Shown piece after piece: positions 46,405 through 55,854 of a stretch of 64,000 nucleotides of DNA; within the stretch, counting starts at the first letter, position 1; every line of letters starts with the position of its first letter. Source of the stretch: Methylicorpusculum oleiharenae (GTDB lineage: Bacteria; Pseudomonadota; Gammaproteobacteria; Methylococcales; Methylomonadaceae); the NCBI RefSeq assembly GCF_009828925.2, contig NZ_WUTY02000001.1, positions 186,001 through 250,000 on the forward strand, written 5' to 3'. The notes under the pieces were generated by a model. The model was not told the origin of the DNA. It worked only from the letters and a program-made list of their open reading frames with translations, and searched no databases. A program made the position numbers and the translations under genes.

Positions 46405-47127
46405 ATGACCGCATTCGACATTGAAGAGGCCCAAACTGAATTACATCAGGCCAATCCGCGTAAAATTCTTAAAAAGGCGCTTGAAAGCTTTGACACTATT
46501 GCCATTTCATTCAGCGGAGCCGAAGACGTGGTGCTGATCGATATGGCCAAGCGGATCAGAGACGATATCAAAGTATTCAGCCTGGATACTGGCCGCCTGC
46601 ACCCTGAAACTTATCGGTTTATCGAAAAAGTGCGGCTTCACTACCGCATTGAAATTGAACTGATAACGCCTGATTACACTGTGCTGGACCCCTTCGTCAA
46701 AAGCAAAGGGCTGTTCAGCTTTTATGAAGACGGCCATAAGGAATGTTGCGGCATCAGAAAAGTTGAACCCTTAAGAAAAAAACTGGCCCACCTGGATGCC
46801 TGGATAACCGGCCAACGCAAGGATCAAAGCACGGATACACGGCAAGATTTACCGGAAGTTCAAATCGACAGCGCCTTTTCGACGCCGGATCATTCGCTGA
46901 TAAAGTTTAACCCGCTGTCGAATTGGACCTCAGCTAAAGTGTGGGATCACATAGAAGCTTATGATGTACCTTATAACGCCCTGCATGAACGCGGCTTTAC
47001 CAGCATCGGCTGCGAACCCTGCACACGCCCTGTCCTGCCGAACCAACACGAACGCGAAGGCCGCTGGTGGTGGGAAGCCTCTCACAAAAAAGAATGTGGA
47101 CTGCATGTAGATAATATTAAAAGCTGA
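46405..47127 (+). CDS. cysH: APS reductase-type CysH with iron-sulfur cysteines
   Basis: A 240-residue member of the PAPS/APS reductase family with a [12 protein letters not shown]-loop-like motif, [12 protein letters not shown] and [15 protein letters not shown]. Two cysteine pairs are present, Cys114-Cys115 and Cys203-xx-Cys206, and the catalytic Cys231 lies in KKECGLH. The pairs are the [4Fe-4S] ligands that mark the APS-using branch; E. coli-type PAPS reductases lack them. It would reduce activated sulfate to sulfite in assimilation. It is directly downstream of gshA. Confidence 0.93.
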   Translation: MTAFDIEEAQTELHQANPRKILKKALESFDTIAISFSGAEDVVLIDMAKRIRDDIKVFSLDTGRLHPETYRFIEKVRLHYRIEIELITPDYTVLDPFVKSKGLFSFYEDGHKECCGIRKVEPLRKKLAHLDAWITGQRKDQSTDTRQDLPEVQIDSAFSTPDHSLIKFNPLSNWTSAKVWDHIEAYDVPYNALHERGFTSIGCEPCTRPVLPNQHEREGRWWWEASHKKECGLHVDNIKS

Positions 47128-47172
47128 GGTGACGATGCTGGTAGCCCGCTTAGGTTAGATTGCATGCTTTTC

Positions 47173-47212
47173 GTAACCCAACAGAAATTAAATGCTTCGC
47201 TTCTTGGGTTAC
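47173..47212. repeat. Inverted repeat GTAACCCAA/TTGGGTTAC
   Basis: Nine-base arms around 22 bases, with degraded flanks (GGTTAGATTG, CAAGCTAAC). It looks like a worn relative of the GTAGGTTGGGTT-type repeat at 40039-40073. Confidence 0.45.
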
Positions 47213-47249
47213 GCTCTCCAAGCTAACTCAACCCAGCCTGTGAATAACC

Positions 47250-47404
47250 GTAACTACTCTCGCCCCCTTGAAATAGGGGGTGTAGATGATTGATTGAAAA
47301 GGCTTCTGCATCAGGGATGTTGCAGAGAGCTACAGGGACGTATTAATGCGTCCTTTGAAATCAGGCACCTACACCGAATAAAACGGGAAGGGGTGAGCAG
47401 ATAC
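47250..47404 (+). repeat. Palindromic intergenic repeat, copy C
   Basis: Begins GTAACTACTCTCGCCCCC and ends GGGGTGAGCAGATAC, with the inner GGGTGTAGATG...CACCTACACC pair and the GGACGTATTAATGCGTCC hairpin. The GGCTTCTGCATCAGGGATGTTGCAGAGAGC centre has a few mismatches compared with copy A. It lies between cysH and the cysteine-cluster gene. Confidence 0.85.
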
Positions 47405-47478
47405 GCATCACCATCGTTTTGTTGTTCAGCTGAATCATCACAGTTTTTTTACATCACGGTAAAAGGCCTTCTATCAAA

Positions 47479-47979
47479 ATGAATACGCTCACCCAACTTC
47501 ATGCTGAGATCGAAGCACGCGTCAGCGTCATCCGTGACGAGAATCCCGATTGGCTATGCCGCCGGGGTTGTGACGGCTGTTGCCGGCGGCTTGCCGAAAT
47601 ACCCCGGCTCACTGCGGAAGAATGGAATTGGCTTCGGTCGGGGTTGGCCGTGTTGCCGCAAGAGTTGCTACGGGAAATCGGCCAGCAGATCGCTGCGCTG
47701 ATCGGGGAGTCATCACGTCCCATCGTCTGCCCGCTGCTGGACCAGGAAGCTGGAGCTTGCAGGGTCTACGCGCACCGCCCGGTAGCTTGCCGAACTTACG
47801 GATTTTATGTCCAGCGTGACTTGGGGCTTTACTGTAAGGAGATCGAATCACGCGTGGAAAATGGCGCTTGGGCCGATGTGGTATGGGGCAACCAGGACGC
47901 TGTCGACCACCGCATGGGCGATACCCGCGAATTGACCGAGTGGTTTGCACGTTGGCAGGATGCAGAAAGCATGGATTAA
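47479..47979 (+). CDS. YkgJ-type cysteine-cluster protein
   Basis: A 166-residue protein with CRRGCDGCCRRL (Cys27, 31, 34, 35), CPLLDQEAGACRVYAHRPVACRTYGF and YCKEIE. The cysteine pattern fits the YkgJ/UPF0153 family, which is predicted to bind zinc or an iron-sulfur cluster. The motif RVYAHRP.ACR.YG is the family hallmark. Its function is unknown. The base composition is higher in G+C than the neighbouring repeat DNA. It is a single gene. Confidence 0.85.
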   Translation: MNTLTQLHAEIEARVSVIRDENPDWLCRRGCDGCCRRLAEIPRLTAEEWNWLRSGLAVLPQELLREIGQQIAALIGESSRPIVCPLLDQEAGACRVYAHRPVACRTYGFYVQRDLGLYCKEIESRVENGAWADVVWGNQDAVDHRMGDTRELTEWFARWQDAESMD

Positions 47980-48003
47980 ACCGGCACTATCCTGTGATCC
48001 CTC

Positions 48004-50364
48004 TCACTGGGGCAAAAACGACAAATGATAAGGCTTGGTAGTTGATTGTAAAGGTGCATCAATGCCCTTCTGCCAGAACCTCTGCTGATCTCGATAATGG
48101 GGCGACAAGGGATGCCCAGATTGGCCTCCCGGCATATGAAAAATTGCGTTTTCCGGGTGCGCAGGCGATAGCACCAGCCTTTCGCTGGCGCCATGAGCGG
48201 TATCTAAAACTTTGACGCAGACGCTCGCACATCCATCGATTTCAAAGGGTGGCATATCCAGTACGTTACCCAAAAAGGAGGCTGACTTGCTAAAAGGATG
48301 CTGTAAGCTGACGGAACGCGTCTGTCCCCAAGTCAATTGCGTCAGACTAATTTCCGGGTATTGCTGATGCAATGCGCGGCTGGTTTGACGCATGATATCG
48401 ATGATCATCTGCGGCCAATCATCATGATAACGGGTATTCAACACCCCTTGTGGACGCTCAATTAACAACTGCCGTAACGGTGTCTCCATTTCCCTCCAGG
48501 CGTAACGGAAATCGGGATCATAGACACGACAGGCCGCCACCACTTTCGCAAATACTTCCTGCGCTAACCGGTTCCTGAATTCCGCTAAAAAAGCAGCGCC
48601 AATGCTACCGGACTGCATGCGGCCATCCCAAGCGTGAAGCGCTGCTTCGACGTCTTGTAATTCGGCATCTTTAGTTCCCAGCCCCTGCAGTGCGTTCAGC
48701 GCCAGTTGTTGATAGAAATCCAAAACCCCGCTGCGATTATCCAATTGGACAGCCAACAGATCCTGTTCCGTGAGCCCCTGACGATCGCGTAATAATTCGG
48801 CAATACGAAAAGCGCGATACCCCAGAGCCCAATTATGACCAATGACGTAAGGATACTCCCTGCCTAAGGTGCGGTTATTGGCCGTTACAATAAATCCTTC
48901 GGGGGGATCCAGTAACCGCGGCAGTTCCTCCGGAGGAATATAACCCTGCCAAGCCAAATGACCATCGGCCCAGGAACGGCTGGCTAAACCGTCAAAGCCG
49001 ATCCGCCTTGGAAAACGTCCCATGTAGGTCCAGCCGATATGGCCTTCCTTGTCGGCAATCACCACATTTTGAGGCGGACCACCCGTGTTATTCATAGCCG
49101 TTATCGCCTGTTGGGTAGTTTTTACGTTATCCATATCCAGCAGCCCCAAATCCACTGCATGCCGTTCTAATGCAGTCCATTTTATGACGACCGGCCGCCC
49201 CAGCAAAGAGCTATCTGAAACCGGTCCCCAGACGGTGTCTTGCAAGGTTATTTCAATATCGGCCGCATCTTTAACCTTAATTGTTTCAGTGTGCTGACCA
49301 AATTCTTGCCAGCCTTGCGGGGTGCGGTACGAGTCCGGTTGACCGGGACGGACCTCCAGACTGATCAAATCCACCAAATCAGCAGTCACATTGGTAAATC
49401 CCCAGGCCACATCATCATTGCCACCGGCAACAATGCCCGGCACGCCCGGTAATGTGACGCCGAAAAGATGCCGTTGTTGATAGGCCAATTCTGCGCGATA
49501 CCAAACATTGGGAACACTCAAGCCAAGGTGCATGTCGTTTGCGACAATAGCCCGCCCATCCGCCGTCTTAATGCCAGACACCACCCAATTATTGGAACCT
49601 GCCACAACATTCTCAGCATCGACCCGGTGATTGGCCGCATAGCCCTCGGCTTTCGGCAATGCCGCCAGCGCTGCTGCCGGAAGGGTTGGATTAAACCGCC
49701 GCGAAACCGGGCCTCCTACCAAAACTGTGGCATAGCTATCGGTATCTGGCGTCAAGAAAGTCAGCAAATCAGAGGGAAGTGCCCGTTCCATCACGCTGAC
49801 CATGCGTTCGCCCTGTTCCTGACCGTTCAAGGTTTGAAACATACCCAAAACAACCAGAATGCTGTCTTCGGCTTGCCACGGTTCCGGTTGATACTGCAAA
49901 ACCAGAAATTCCGGAGGTAAAACACGCGCCTGTTCGATATAGGCATTAACGCCTTCGACATACACGTGTAATGCCCGACGTTGCTCAGGCGGCAAATCGT
50001 TGACGATTATTCCGGCGGTTCTCGATAACTGATAAGTGCGCTGCTTACGATCCAATTGAGCCGCTGCCGCACCGAAGAGTTCCGCCAAACGGCCGGCACT
50101 CTTGCGGCGCATCAGTTCCATTTGAAATAAGCGGTCCCGGGCATGAAGATAGCCCAAGATACGCAGAGCATCCGCTCTGCTATCCGCCGTTATGGAGGGG
50201 ACACCCAGATCGTCGCCAAGCACAATCCCCCTTGCCACCAAACCAGGCAAGGTTATTTCACCCTCTTCAACCGGCAATGACGCCAGCATCAATCCGACAA
50301 TACTGCCGCCAGCCACGATTGCCAGGAATAACAGAGACAAAGAAGCGATTCGTATCATTCGCAC
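48004..50364 (-). CDS. Penicillin acylase family hydrolase
   Basis: About 786 residues, of the size of penicillin G/cephalosporin acylases and acyl-homoserine-lactone acylases. It has a signal anchor (SLSLLFLAIVAGGSIVGLMLASL). The cleavage site, then the beta-subunit Ser nucleophile, lie in VVAGSNNWVVSGIKTADGRAIVANDMHLGLSVPNVWYRAEL, and GVPGIVAGGNDDVAWGFTNV follows. The pro-enzyme cuts itself before that Ser. The substrate (a lactam, AHL or other amide) is not predictable. I put the start at GTG 50364, which has AGGA six bases ahead; ATG at 50358 or 50382 are options. The hsdR remnant ends just upstream on the same strand. Confidence 0.88.
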   Translation of the reverse strand: MRMIRIASLSLLFLAIVAGGSIVGLMLASLPVEEGEITLPGLVARGIVLGDDLGVPSITADSRADALRILGYLHARDRLFQMELMRRKSAGRLAELFGAAAAQLDRKQRTYQLSRTAGIIVNDLPPEQRRALHVYVEGVNAYIEQARVLPPEFLVLQYQPEPWQAEDSILVVLGMFQTLNGQEQGERMVSVMERALPSDLLTFLTPDTDSYATVLVGGPVSRRFNPTLPAAALAALPKAEGYAANHRVDAENVVAGSNNWVVSGIKTADGRAIVANDMHLGLSVPNVWYRAELAYQQRHLFGVTLPGVPGIVAGGNDDVAWGFTNVTADLVDLISLEVRPGQPDSYRTPQGWQEFGQHTETIKVKDAADIEITLQDTVWGPVSDSSLLGRPVVIKWTALERHAVDLGLLDMDNVKTTQQAITAMNNTGGPPQNVVIADKEGHIGWTYMGRFPRRIGFDGLASRSWADGHLAWQGYIPPEELPRLLDPPEGFIVTANNRTLGREYPYVIGHNWALGYRAFRIAELLRDRQGLTEQDLLAVQLDNRSGVLDFYQQLALNALQGLGTKDAELQDVEAALHAWDGRMQSGSIGAAFLAEFRNRLAQEVFAKVVAACRVYDPDFRYAWREMETPLRQLLIERPQGVLNTRYHDDWPQMIIDIMRQTSRALHQQYPEISLTQLTWGQTRSVSLQHPFSKSASFLGNVLDMPPFEIDGCASVCVKVLDTAHGASERLVLSPAHPENAIFHMPGGQSGHPLSPHYRDQQRFWQKGIDAPLQSTTKPYHLSFLPQ

Positions 50365-50389
50365 GGAGTATCCTGGGAACATTTTGAGA

Positions 50390-51169
50390 TTAATAATATT
50401 CCTTGATATAAGCATAAGCCCGATCAAACAACGCCTGATCCTTATGCAACTGGTACTTCAACAAGGCCTTGCGCAACGACTTTTGAACTTCCCGTTCACC
50501 CGATGTGGAGTGCTGCCAACCAGGGAAACGCACCACCCGTTCGATCGCGTCTATATCTGCGACGATGCGCTCTACTACCGCCGGAGTCTGGTCGGTTTTC
50601 AATTTCAGGAATAGCTCAGTCAATGCCGCTTGCGGGGTTTTATCTTGCACGACTTCATCCAATTCCTTTTCAGCCTGAACCGTTTCTTTGGCGATTTTAC
50701 AAAGCTCTTTGACGAACTCAATCGAGCTGATCAGGCCTTTTTCTGCCTTGTCGCGTAATGCTTCCAACAATTCGCTGAGCTTTATGAATTGCGGCAGGTC
50801 GGCATGTTTTTGAAATCGCTTGACCAGCATTTTTTCAAGTTGCTTAATTTTCTTCTGGTCTGGATGATTAAAAATGTCCTTGATGACATCGGCGTCCAGT
50901 ACATATTCTTCTAAAACATGCACATCACCGACATGGATATTTTCATGAATCAATTGTGTTGTCTGCGCACCTAATGACAGCCACAGCAACTTGACAATAT
51001 TGTCTGACGCTGGTTTTACAGACTCGTAGACCTGAGCCAACCACTTATAGTCGCTCTGATACAAGTTCAGTAGATTATCAGGGGATAAGGATTCCCATAG
51101 CTTTGCCAAATACTTAAAATCGCGAGCAAAGGCATCCTTTTTCTCGTTACTGTTGATGGCGTTCTGCAA
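50390..51169 (-). pseudogene. hsdR: Type I restriction enzyme R subunit, C-terminal remnant
   Basis: About 260 residues matching only the C-terminal helical region of HsdR: NAINSNEKKDAFARDFKYLAKLWE, LYQSDYKWLAQVYESVKP and IKQLEKMLVKRFQKHADLPQFIKLSELL. The nuclease and DEAD-type helicase domains that make up most of a normal 800-1100-residue HsdR are absent. The fragment begins exactly where hsdS ends (about 51170). It would have no nuclease activity. Confidence 0.88.
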
Positions 51170-51170
51170 G

Positions 51171-52245
51171 GTAATGGAATGTACATTGAGCTTAGTTCAT
51201 CTCTATTTACTTTTGGCATTCCAGTCCTATTTTGAAACCTCAGTAATCGACGAGTAAATTTTTCAGTAAGTAAGTAACAGAAAAGAAACTCTTTACTCAA
51301 ACTTTTATCTTTTGGCCTGAGAGGATAGATATCAGCACTACATAAACCAGTGAAATTAGGATTAGCAACCTTCTTGAAATAAGGCCTTATTTTCGAGTAA
51401 ATAACATCTTCTTCCGTAAACAAATAATTTCCGCTTGAGATATTCAGCTCTTTTGCAGTTTTAAGTTCGCTGATTTGTCCAGTATTTGGTTCAATACGTT
51501 CTGAACCAATTTGGTAGAGTTTTGAGTATTTATCGACCTTTGGATCAACTTGGCCGATTGTTATTTCTACACAATCGAAAAACTTTTTTTCTAACAAATC
51601 ATTACGTATCAGTCCGCATTTACTAACTTTAAGATTAGTAGTATTTTCATTTTTTAGGGCATCTAGTCCATATGTATAAAGCTTTTCCCTATTTGTATCT
51701 CTTAATAATTCAATACTTACTAACAAACTCATTTCTTTTTCAACCACGGCATCCATAGCCCAAAGCAGTTCAGCAAGTTTCGCTTGATGGTCTTTGGGCG
51801 GAAGCAGAAACTCCTGATGTTTGAGTGTTCCCCAATTGATCGTCGGCGACAAGGAGCCTACCGAAATATCCACCGCCCGGTGCATGAACGCATCTGAATG
51901 CAGAAAAAACGGAAACAACTGCGGATCGATTACCTCGGGATTCGCTCGTAATACCAAGGCATGCGCCGAACAAAAACCATCAATCGTGGCAATGGCGGCC
52001 TTGCGTTGATAAGCCCGGCGTCTGCCGAAGATCACATCGCCCGGATAACACCTTAATTTTTGCCCATTAACGTCATCCGGCGACCCGGTGCGTTTAATAT
52101 GAATGGATTCCGAATCGATATGCTCCAGGCCAATATATACCTTTAAGCCGGTATTATTGGGGTCAACCCGTTCGGAAATGTTCTTGGCGATTTGATCGAA
52201 TCGATAAGTTTGCCAATTGGATTTATCCAGATTTTTTAAATCCAT
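51171..52245 (-). pseudogene. hsdS: Type I specificity subunit HsdS, fused at its 3' end to hsdR remnant
   Basis: From the ATG at 52245 (KNLDKSNWQTYRFDQIAKNISERVDP). Two target-recognition halves are present (VYIGLEHIDSESIHIKRTGS...GDVIFGRRRAYQRKAA and ...EPNTGQISELKTAKELNISSGNYLFTEEDVIYSKIRPYFKK), with the last conserved segment RTGMPKVNRDELSSMYIPLP. After that the frame runs out of phase into hsdR C-terminal DNA and stops at 51067. The final conserved helix is therefore lost, though most of the two recognition domains survive. The junction is near 51170. Methylase recognition may or may not persist. Confidence 0.85.
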
Positions 52246-52379
52246 CTTCCGTGTATCCCTATCATCACTGTACCTGCTGTTGGTTTGTGGCTGCAGACGT
52301 TTTCTGTTTTGACACGGTGCCACCGAGGAGAGTCGAAAATAATGTATCCATACGCTAACAATCATTAGATTGTACTGTT

Positions 52380-52811
52380 TCAAACTTTCAATTCACTCAG
52401 CAAACGAATACTTCCCAATTCTTGCGTTTTCGCATAATGGCGTTTATCCGCCGTTACCAAAACCGCATTGTTGCATAAGGCCATGGCATGAAAAATCGCA
52501 TCGTAAATGGAAGGGTAGCCGCTTTTATCATGGCCGCTGCCGATAATTTGTAGCGCCAGATTCCGTTCATCGTTGGTTAAGGCCCGCATTTGCATTAAAT
52601 AACGCTGGGCTTCCAATAACTCGACCACGGCATCGATCGGAACTCCGCAGCGTTGCGCGGTATTCACCACTTCCAAATACAGCAAGTCCGGTGCTAACAA
52701 CATGATTTCTGCAGATGCGGCTTTAATGAAAAGATGTTGCGCCTTATCTCGATCGGCTTCATCCAGATAGAGCTTGTTGAATACCGGACTGTCGATGACA
52801 TAGCGTTGCAT
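52380..52811 (-). CDS. PIN-domain toxin (VapC-like)
   Basis: A 143-residue protein with the PIN pattern of acidic residues: Asp7 (RYVIDSPV), Glu47 (DLLYLEVVNTA), Asp104 (SIYDAIFHAMA) and Asp122 (LVTADKRHY). VapC toxins cleave specific RNAs, often tRNA or rRNA. Its start is 2 bp after the antitoxin stop, the usual VapBC order. It lies inside the type I restriction locus, between hsdM and hsdS. Confidence 0.88.
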   Translation of the reverse strand: MQRYVIDSPVFNKLYLDEADRDKAQHLFIKAASAEIMLLAPDLLYLEVVNTAQRCGVPIDAVVELLEAQRYLMQMRALTNDERNLALQIIGSGHDKSGYPSIYDAIFHAMALCNNAVLVTADKRHYAKTQELGSIRLLSELKV

Positions 52812-52813
52812 GG

Positions 52814-53062
52814 TTATTCCTGGCTGGACTCAAGCACTTGTTGTATTCGCCCTTCTCTGACTTCTCGCAAGACATCGACCGAATCCCGATCGATTTTATA
52901 GGGCTTGAAATCCAGAATTTTTTTTAATGCTTGTTGTCTATGCCAGTCATCCACCGCTTTTTGTATGGCCTGGCTGATAAAGGCTGCGCGTTCGCCTTTG
53001 CCGGTAATATGATCCAATTCGGCTTTCAACTGATCTTCAATGGTAATACTAATTCTTTGCAT
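52814..53062 (-). CDS. Antitoxin of the VapC-like toxin (ribbon-helix-helix type)
   Basis: An 82-residue protein. The N-terminal RISITIEDQLKAELDHITG.GERAAFISQAIQKAV is a typical ribbon-helix-helix DNA-binding stretch. The C-terminal part (KPYKIDRDSVDVLREVREGR) should bind and block the PIN toxin. It is upstream of the toxin with a 2-bp gap, as in VapBC pairs. Confidence 0.83.
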   Translation of the reverse strand: MQRISITIEDQLKAELDHITGKGERAAFISQAIQKAVDDWHRQQALKKILDFKPYKIDRDSVDVLREVREGRIQQVLESSQE

Positions 53063-53117
53063 AGCTTACACCTCCACTACGGGCAAATAGTAATACTCTG
53101 CCGGGAAAAATACTACT

Positions 53118-54593
53118 TTAAGTGAGTGCTGCGAATAATTCGTCCATGCTGTTTTTTAATTCAGCCGATGATTGTGTCCAATTTTGCAGAGCTTCATCCA
53201 GCGTGATTTTTTCAGCCGAACTATCGACATTGCTGACATATAGCGACATGTTTAAGCTGGCGTTGCGGCTGAGCACCTCATCGAGATCGACAACCTTACA
53301 AAAGCCGTCCTGATCCTGAAACGCTTGATAGGCCTGATAAATACGTTCAATATGCTGAGGCTCCAAGAAAGCAATATTCTTGTCTTGTCTAACTTCCTTG
53401 ACTGCGTTGATGATTAGCACCTTACCTTTTCTACCGACTTCCTTATTGGTCTTGGTTATCAGCAAACAGGCTTCCATCGGCGAGTTGTAAAACAGGTTTG
53501 GCCCTAAGCCGATTACGCATTCCACCAAATCCTGCTCAATCATCTTGCGGCGCATACCGGCTTCCGCATCGCGAAACAGGATGCCATGCGGCCATAAAGA
53601 AATGGAGCGGCCATTATCTTTATCCAGGCTTTTATGAATATGTTGCTGAAACGCATAATCGGCGCATCCCTGCGGCGGCGTGCCCCAGAGATTGCGACCA
53701 TACGGATCACTCTCGAAGGCTTTGCGGTCCCAGGCTTTTATCGAGTATGGCGGGTTGGCGAGGATGACGTTGAAAGTTTTCAGTTCATCGTTTTCCAGGA
53801 AGGCCGGATTAGTCAAGGTATTGCCACGCACGATGCTGAATTCCTCGATGCCGTGCATGAACATGTTCATGCGGGCAATGGCGGAAGTGAGCAGATTGAT
53901 TTCCTGTCCGTACAACTTGAGGGTGCGGCATTCCTTGCCTTCGTCTTTTAAATGCAAAGCACATTCCAGCAACATGCCACCGGTGCCGCAGGCGGGATCA
54001 TAAATGCTTTCGCCTTCGTGCGGATCGAGGATCAGTCCCAGTAAATGAACCACAGAACGCGGGGTATAAAACTCACCGGCTTTTTTGTTGGTAAGATCGG
54101 CAAAGTGCTTGATGAGGTACTCGTAGGCTTGCCCCAGCATATCGGGGTTGACGTTTTCGTTGCCTAACCGATATTGAGAAAAGTGCTCAATCAGATCGAT
54201 CAACAGTTTGTCGGACAATTTGTTTTTGTTGCTCCACGGGGCATCGCCGAAAATGCCGTAAAGAAACTCTTGGTTGGCTTGCTCTATACCCCGCAGGGCT
54301 TTTTCAATTGACAATCCGACATGAGTGGCCGTCTCGCGCACATCATTCCAGTGGCAATCTTGCGGAATATCAAATCGGTGAAATTCCGGCAGCAATGCGT
54401 AATCCTCGTCTCCACCGGATTCGACCATAGCTTGGTTGTATTCTTCGTAGTAAACGTCGGAAATACGCTTGAAGAATAGCAAGGGGAAGATGTAGACCTT
54501 ATGATCCGAAGCATCGACGGGACCTTTGAGAATCCAGGCCGCTTTGGAAAGGTATTGTTCTAGTTGGGAGAGGGTTAGCTTTTTTTCAATCAT
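53118..54593 (-). CDS. hsdM: Type I DNA methyltransferase M subunit
   Basis: A 491-residue HsdM with the N-terminal domain (LTLSQLEQYLSKAAWILKGPVDASDHKVYIFPLLFFKRISD), GEFYTPRSVVHLLGLILDPHEGESIYDPACGTGGMLLECALHL (SAM site) and NVILANPPYSIKAWDRK (catalytic NPPY of an N6-adenine methylase). It looks complete. Since hsdS is truncated and hsdR is nearly gone, the enzyme is at best a stand-alone modification methylase, if it still gets specificity. It is the first gene of this locus. Confidence 0.95.
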   Translation of the reverse strand: MIEKKLTLSQLEQYLSKAAWILKGPVDASDHKVYIFPLLFFKRISDVYYEEYNQAMVESGGDEDYALLPEFHRFDIPQDCHWNDVRETATHVGLSIEKALRGIEQANQEFLYGIFGDAPWSNKNKLSDKLLIDLIEHFSQYRLGNENVNPDMLGQAYEYLIKHFADLTNKKAGEFYTPRSVVHLLGLILDPHEGESIYDPACGTGGMLLECALHLKDEGKECRTLKLYGQEINLLTSAIARMNMFMHGIEEFSIVRGNTLTNPAFLENDELKTFNVILANPPYSIKAWDRKAFESDPYGRNLWGTPPQGCADYAFQQHIHKSLDKDNGRSISLWPHGILFRDAEAGMRRKMIEQDLVECVIGLGPNLFYNSPMEACLLITKTNKEVGRKGKVLIINAVKEVRQDKNIAFLEPQHIERIYQAYQAFQDQDGFCKVVDLDEVLSRNASLNMSLYVSNVDSSAEKITLDEALQNWTQSSAELKNSMDELFAALT

Positions 54594-54741
54594 TGAAAAG
54601 ACATAGGTCGGGTTAGCTGGTAGAGTACAATCCTAAAAGCGAAGTATTGACCTTCCAAAAGACTGTATGTCGGATTGGCTATCATCAACCGCAAACACAC
54701 GGTGCATCACTTTCGTTTTGTTGCCCCGTCGAATATATAAC

Positions 54742-55854
54742 CTAAATCAGCTGGTGAAGGTGCTTAAAGCGGCTCTGCAAACCCAAGTCATTGGCTACTT
54801 GTTCGCTGGTCAGCTGTCCTTGATAAACCAATATGGCTTTTGAAAAGCCTTTGTCATTTCGGATTAAATTTTGCAATCCGGTTTCTACCAGACTTTTGAT
54901 ATACGGCAAAGTCGCATCAACTAAAGCCAGTGTCGACGTAACGGGATAAGCACCGGGCATATTCGTCACGCAATAATGTGTGACGCCATGTTTGACAAAC
55001 ACCGGCTCAGAATGAGTTGTAGGTTGGGATGTTTCCATGCATCCGCCTTGATCTATGCTCACATCAACAATCACGGAACCCTTGGACATATTTTTCACCA
55101 TGGCTTCAGTAATAATTTTTGGCGCTTTAGCACCGCGACAAAGGACGGCACCCACCACCAGGTCAGATTGGGCGACTTGTTTTTCAAGCGTTTCTTGCGT
55201 TGAAACAATAAAGTCTACTTCCGGCAACATAGAGACTTTTAGCCATTGCATCCAGGCCGTATCAATTCCCGCTACCGTTACTTTAGCGCCAAGACCGCAG
55301 GCCGCCTGTGCGGCATGCTGTCCAACTATGCCGTCTCCCACGACCAATACGGTACCGTATTGTTTACCCATAACCGTTCCAAGCTGAACGCCTTTACCCA
55401 GATGGGGTTTGGCCAAATAATAAGCCCCAATCAAGGTAGCCATATTGCCGGCTATAGCACTCATAGACGCGAGTATGGGTAATCTTCCCTCCTCGTTTTC
55501 CAGGGTTTCATAAGCTATTGCGGTTACTTTAGAGTTTAATAAAGCCTCGGTTAATGCCGAATCGACTCCGGACAAATGAAAAAAGGTAAACAACATTTGC
55601 TTATCAAAATACTGATATTCCGACTGCATCGGCTCTTTAACCTTGACAACCAGATCAACGTTCCAAGCCTCTTGAGCAGTCACTAATGTAACACCATTAG
55701 ATTGGTAGCCTTCATTACTGAATCCGGAGTCCAGACCAGCATCAAACTCAACAAAAACCTGATGACCTTTCTCTATCAACAGTTTTGCAGCTTCGGGTGT
55801 CATCGCGACACGGCCTTCTTGTATTTTGATTTCTTTTGGTACACCGATTTTCAT
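54742..55854 (-). CDS. ald: Alanine dehydrogenase
   Basis: A 370-residue protein with GVPKEIKIQEGRVAMTPEA at the N-terminus, SKVTAIAYETLENEEGRLPILA, VLVVGDGIVGQHAAQAACGLGAKVTVAGIDTAWMQWL (NAD-binding GxGxxGxxA) and VIVDVSIDQGGCMETSQPT. This is the alanine dehydrogenase family, with L-alanine + NAD+ giving pyruvate, NH3 and NADH. It may serve nitrogen assimilation or alanine use. It is a single gene, upstream of palindromic repeat copy D. Confidence 0.95.
   Translation of the reverse strand: MKIGVPKEIKIQEGRVAMTPEAAKLLIEKGHQVFVEFDAGLDSGFSNEGYQSNGVTLVTAQEAWNVDLVVKVKEPMQSEYQYFDKQMLFTFFHLSGVDSALTEALLNSKVTAIAYETLENEEGRLPILASMSAIAGNMATLIGAYYLAKPHLGKGVQLGTVMGKQYGTVLVVGDGIVGQHAAQAACGLGAKVTVAGIDTAWMQWLKVSMLPEVDFIVSTQETLEKQVAQSDLVVGAVLCRGAKAPKIITEAMVKNMSKGSVIVDVSIDQGGCMETSQPTTHSEPVFVKHGVTHYCVTNMPGAYPVTSTLALVDATLPYIKSLVETGLQNLIRNDKGFSKAILVYQGQLTSEQVANDLGLQSRFKHLHQLI

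Larger units (their letters stand above)
47128..47478. other. Intergenic region with two palindromic repeats
   Basis: 350 bp. A degenerate stem (GTAACCCAA at 47173-47181, TTGGGTTAC at 47204-47212) is followed by palindromic repeat copy C at 47250-47404. No gene is evident, and the YkgJ-type gene begins at 47479. Confidence 0.6.

Noticed and set aside
51067-52245. A natural HsdS of full length including the last 30-odd residues.
   Set aside because: The C-terminal residues (after YIPLP) come from hsdR DNA read in another frame and do not resemble HsdS.
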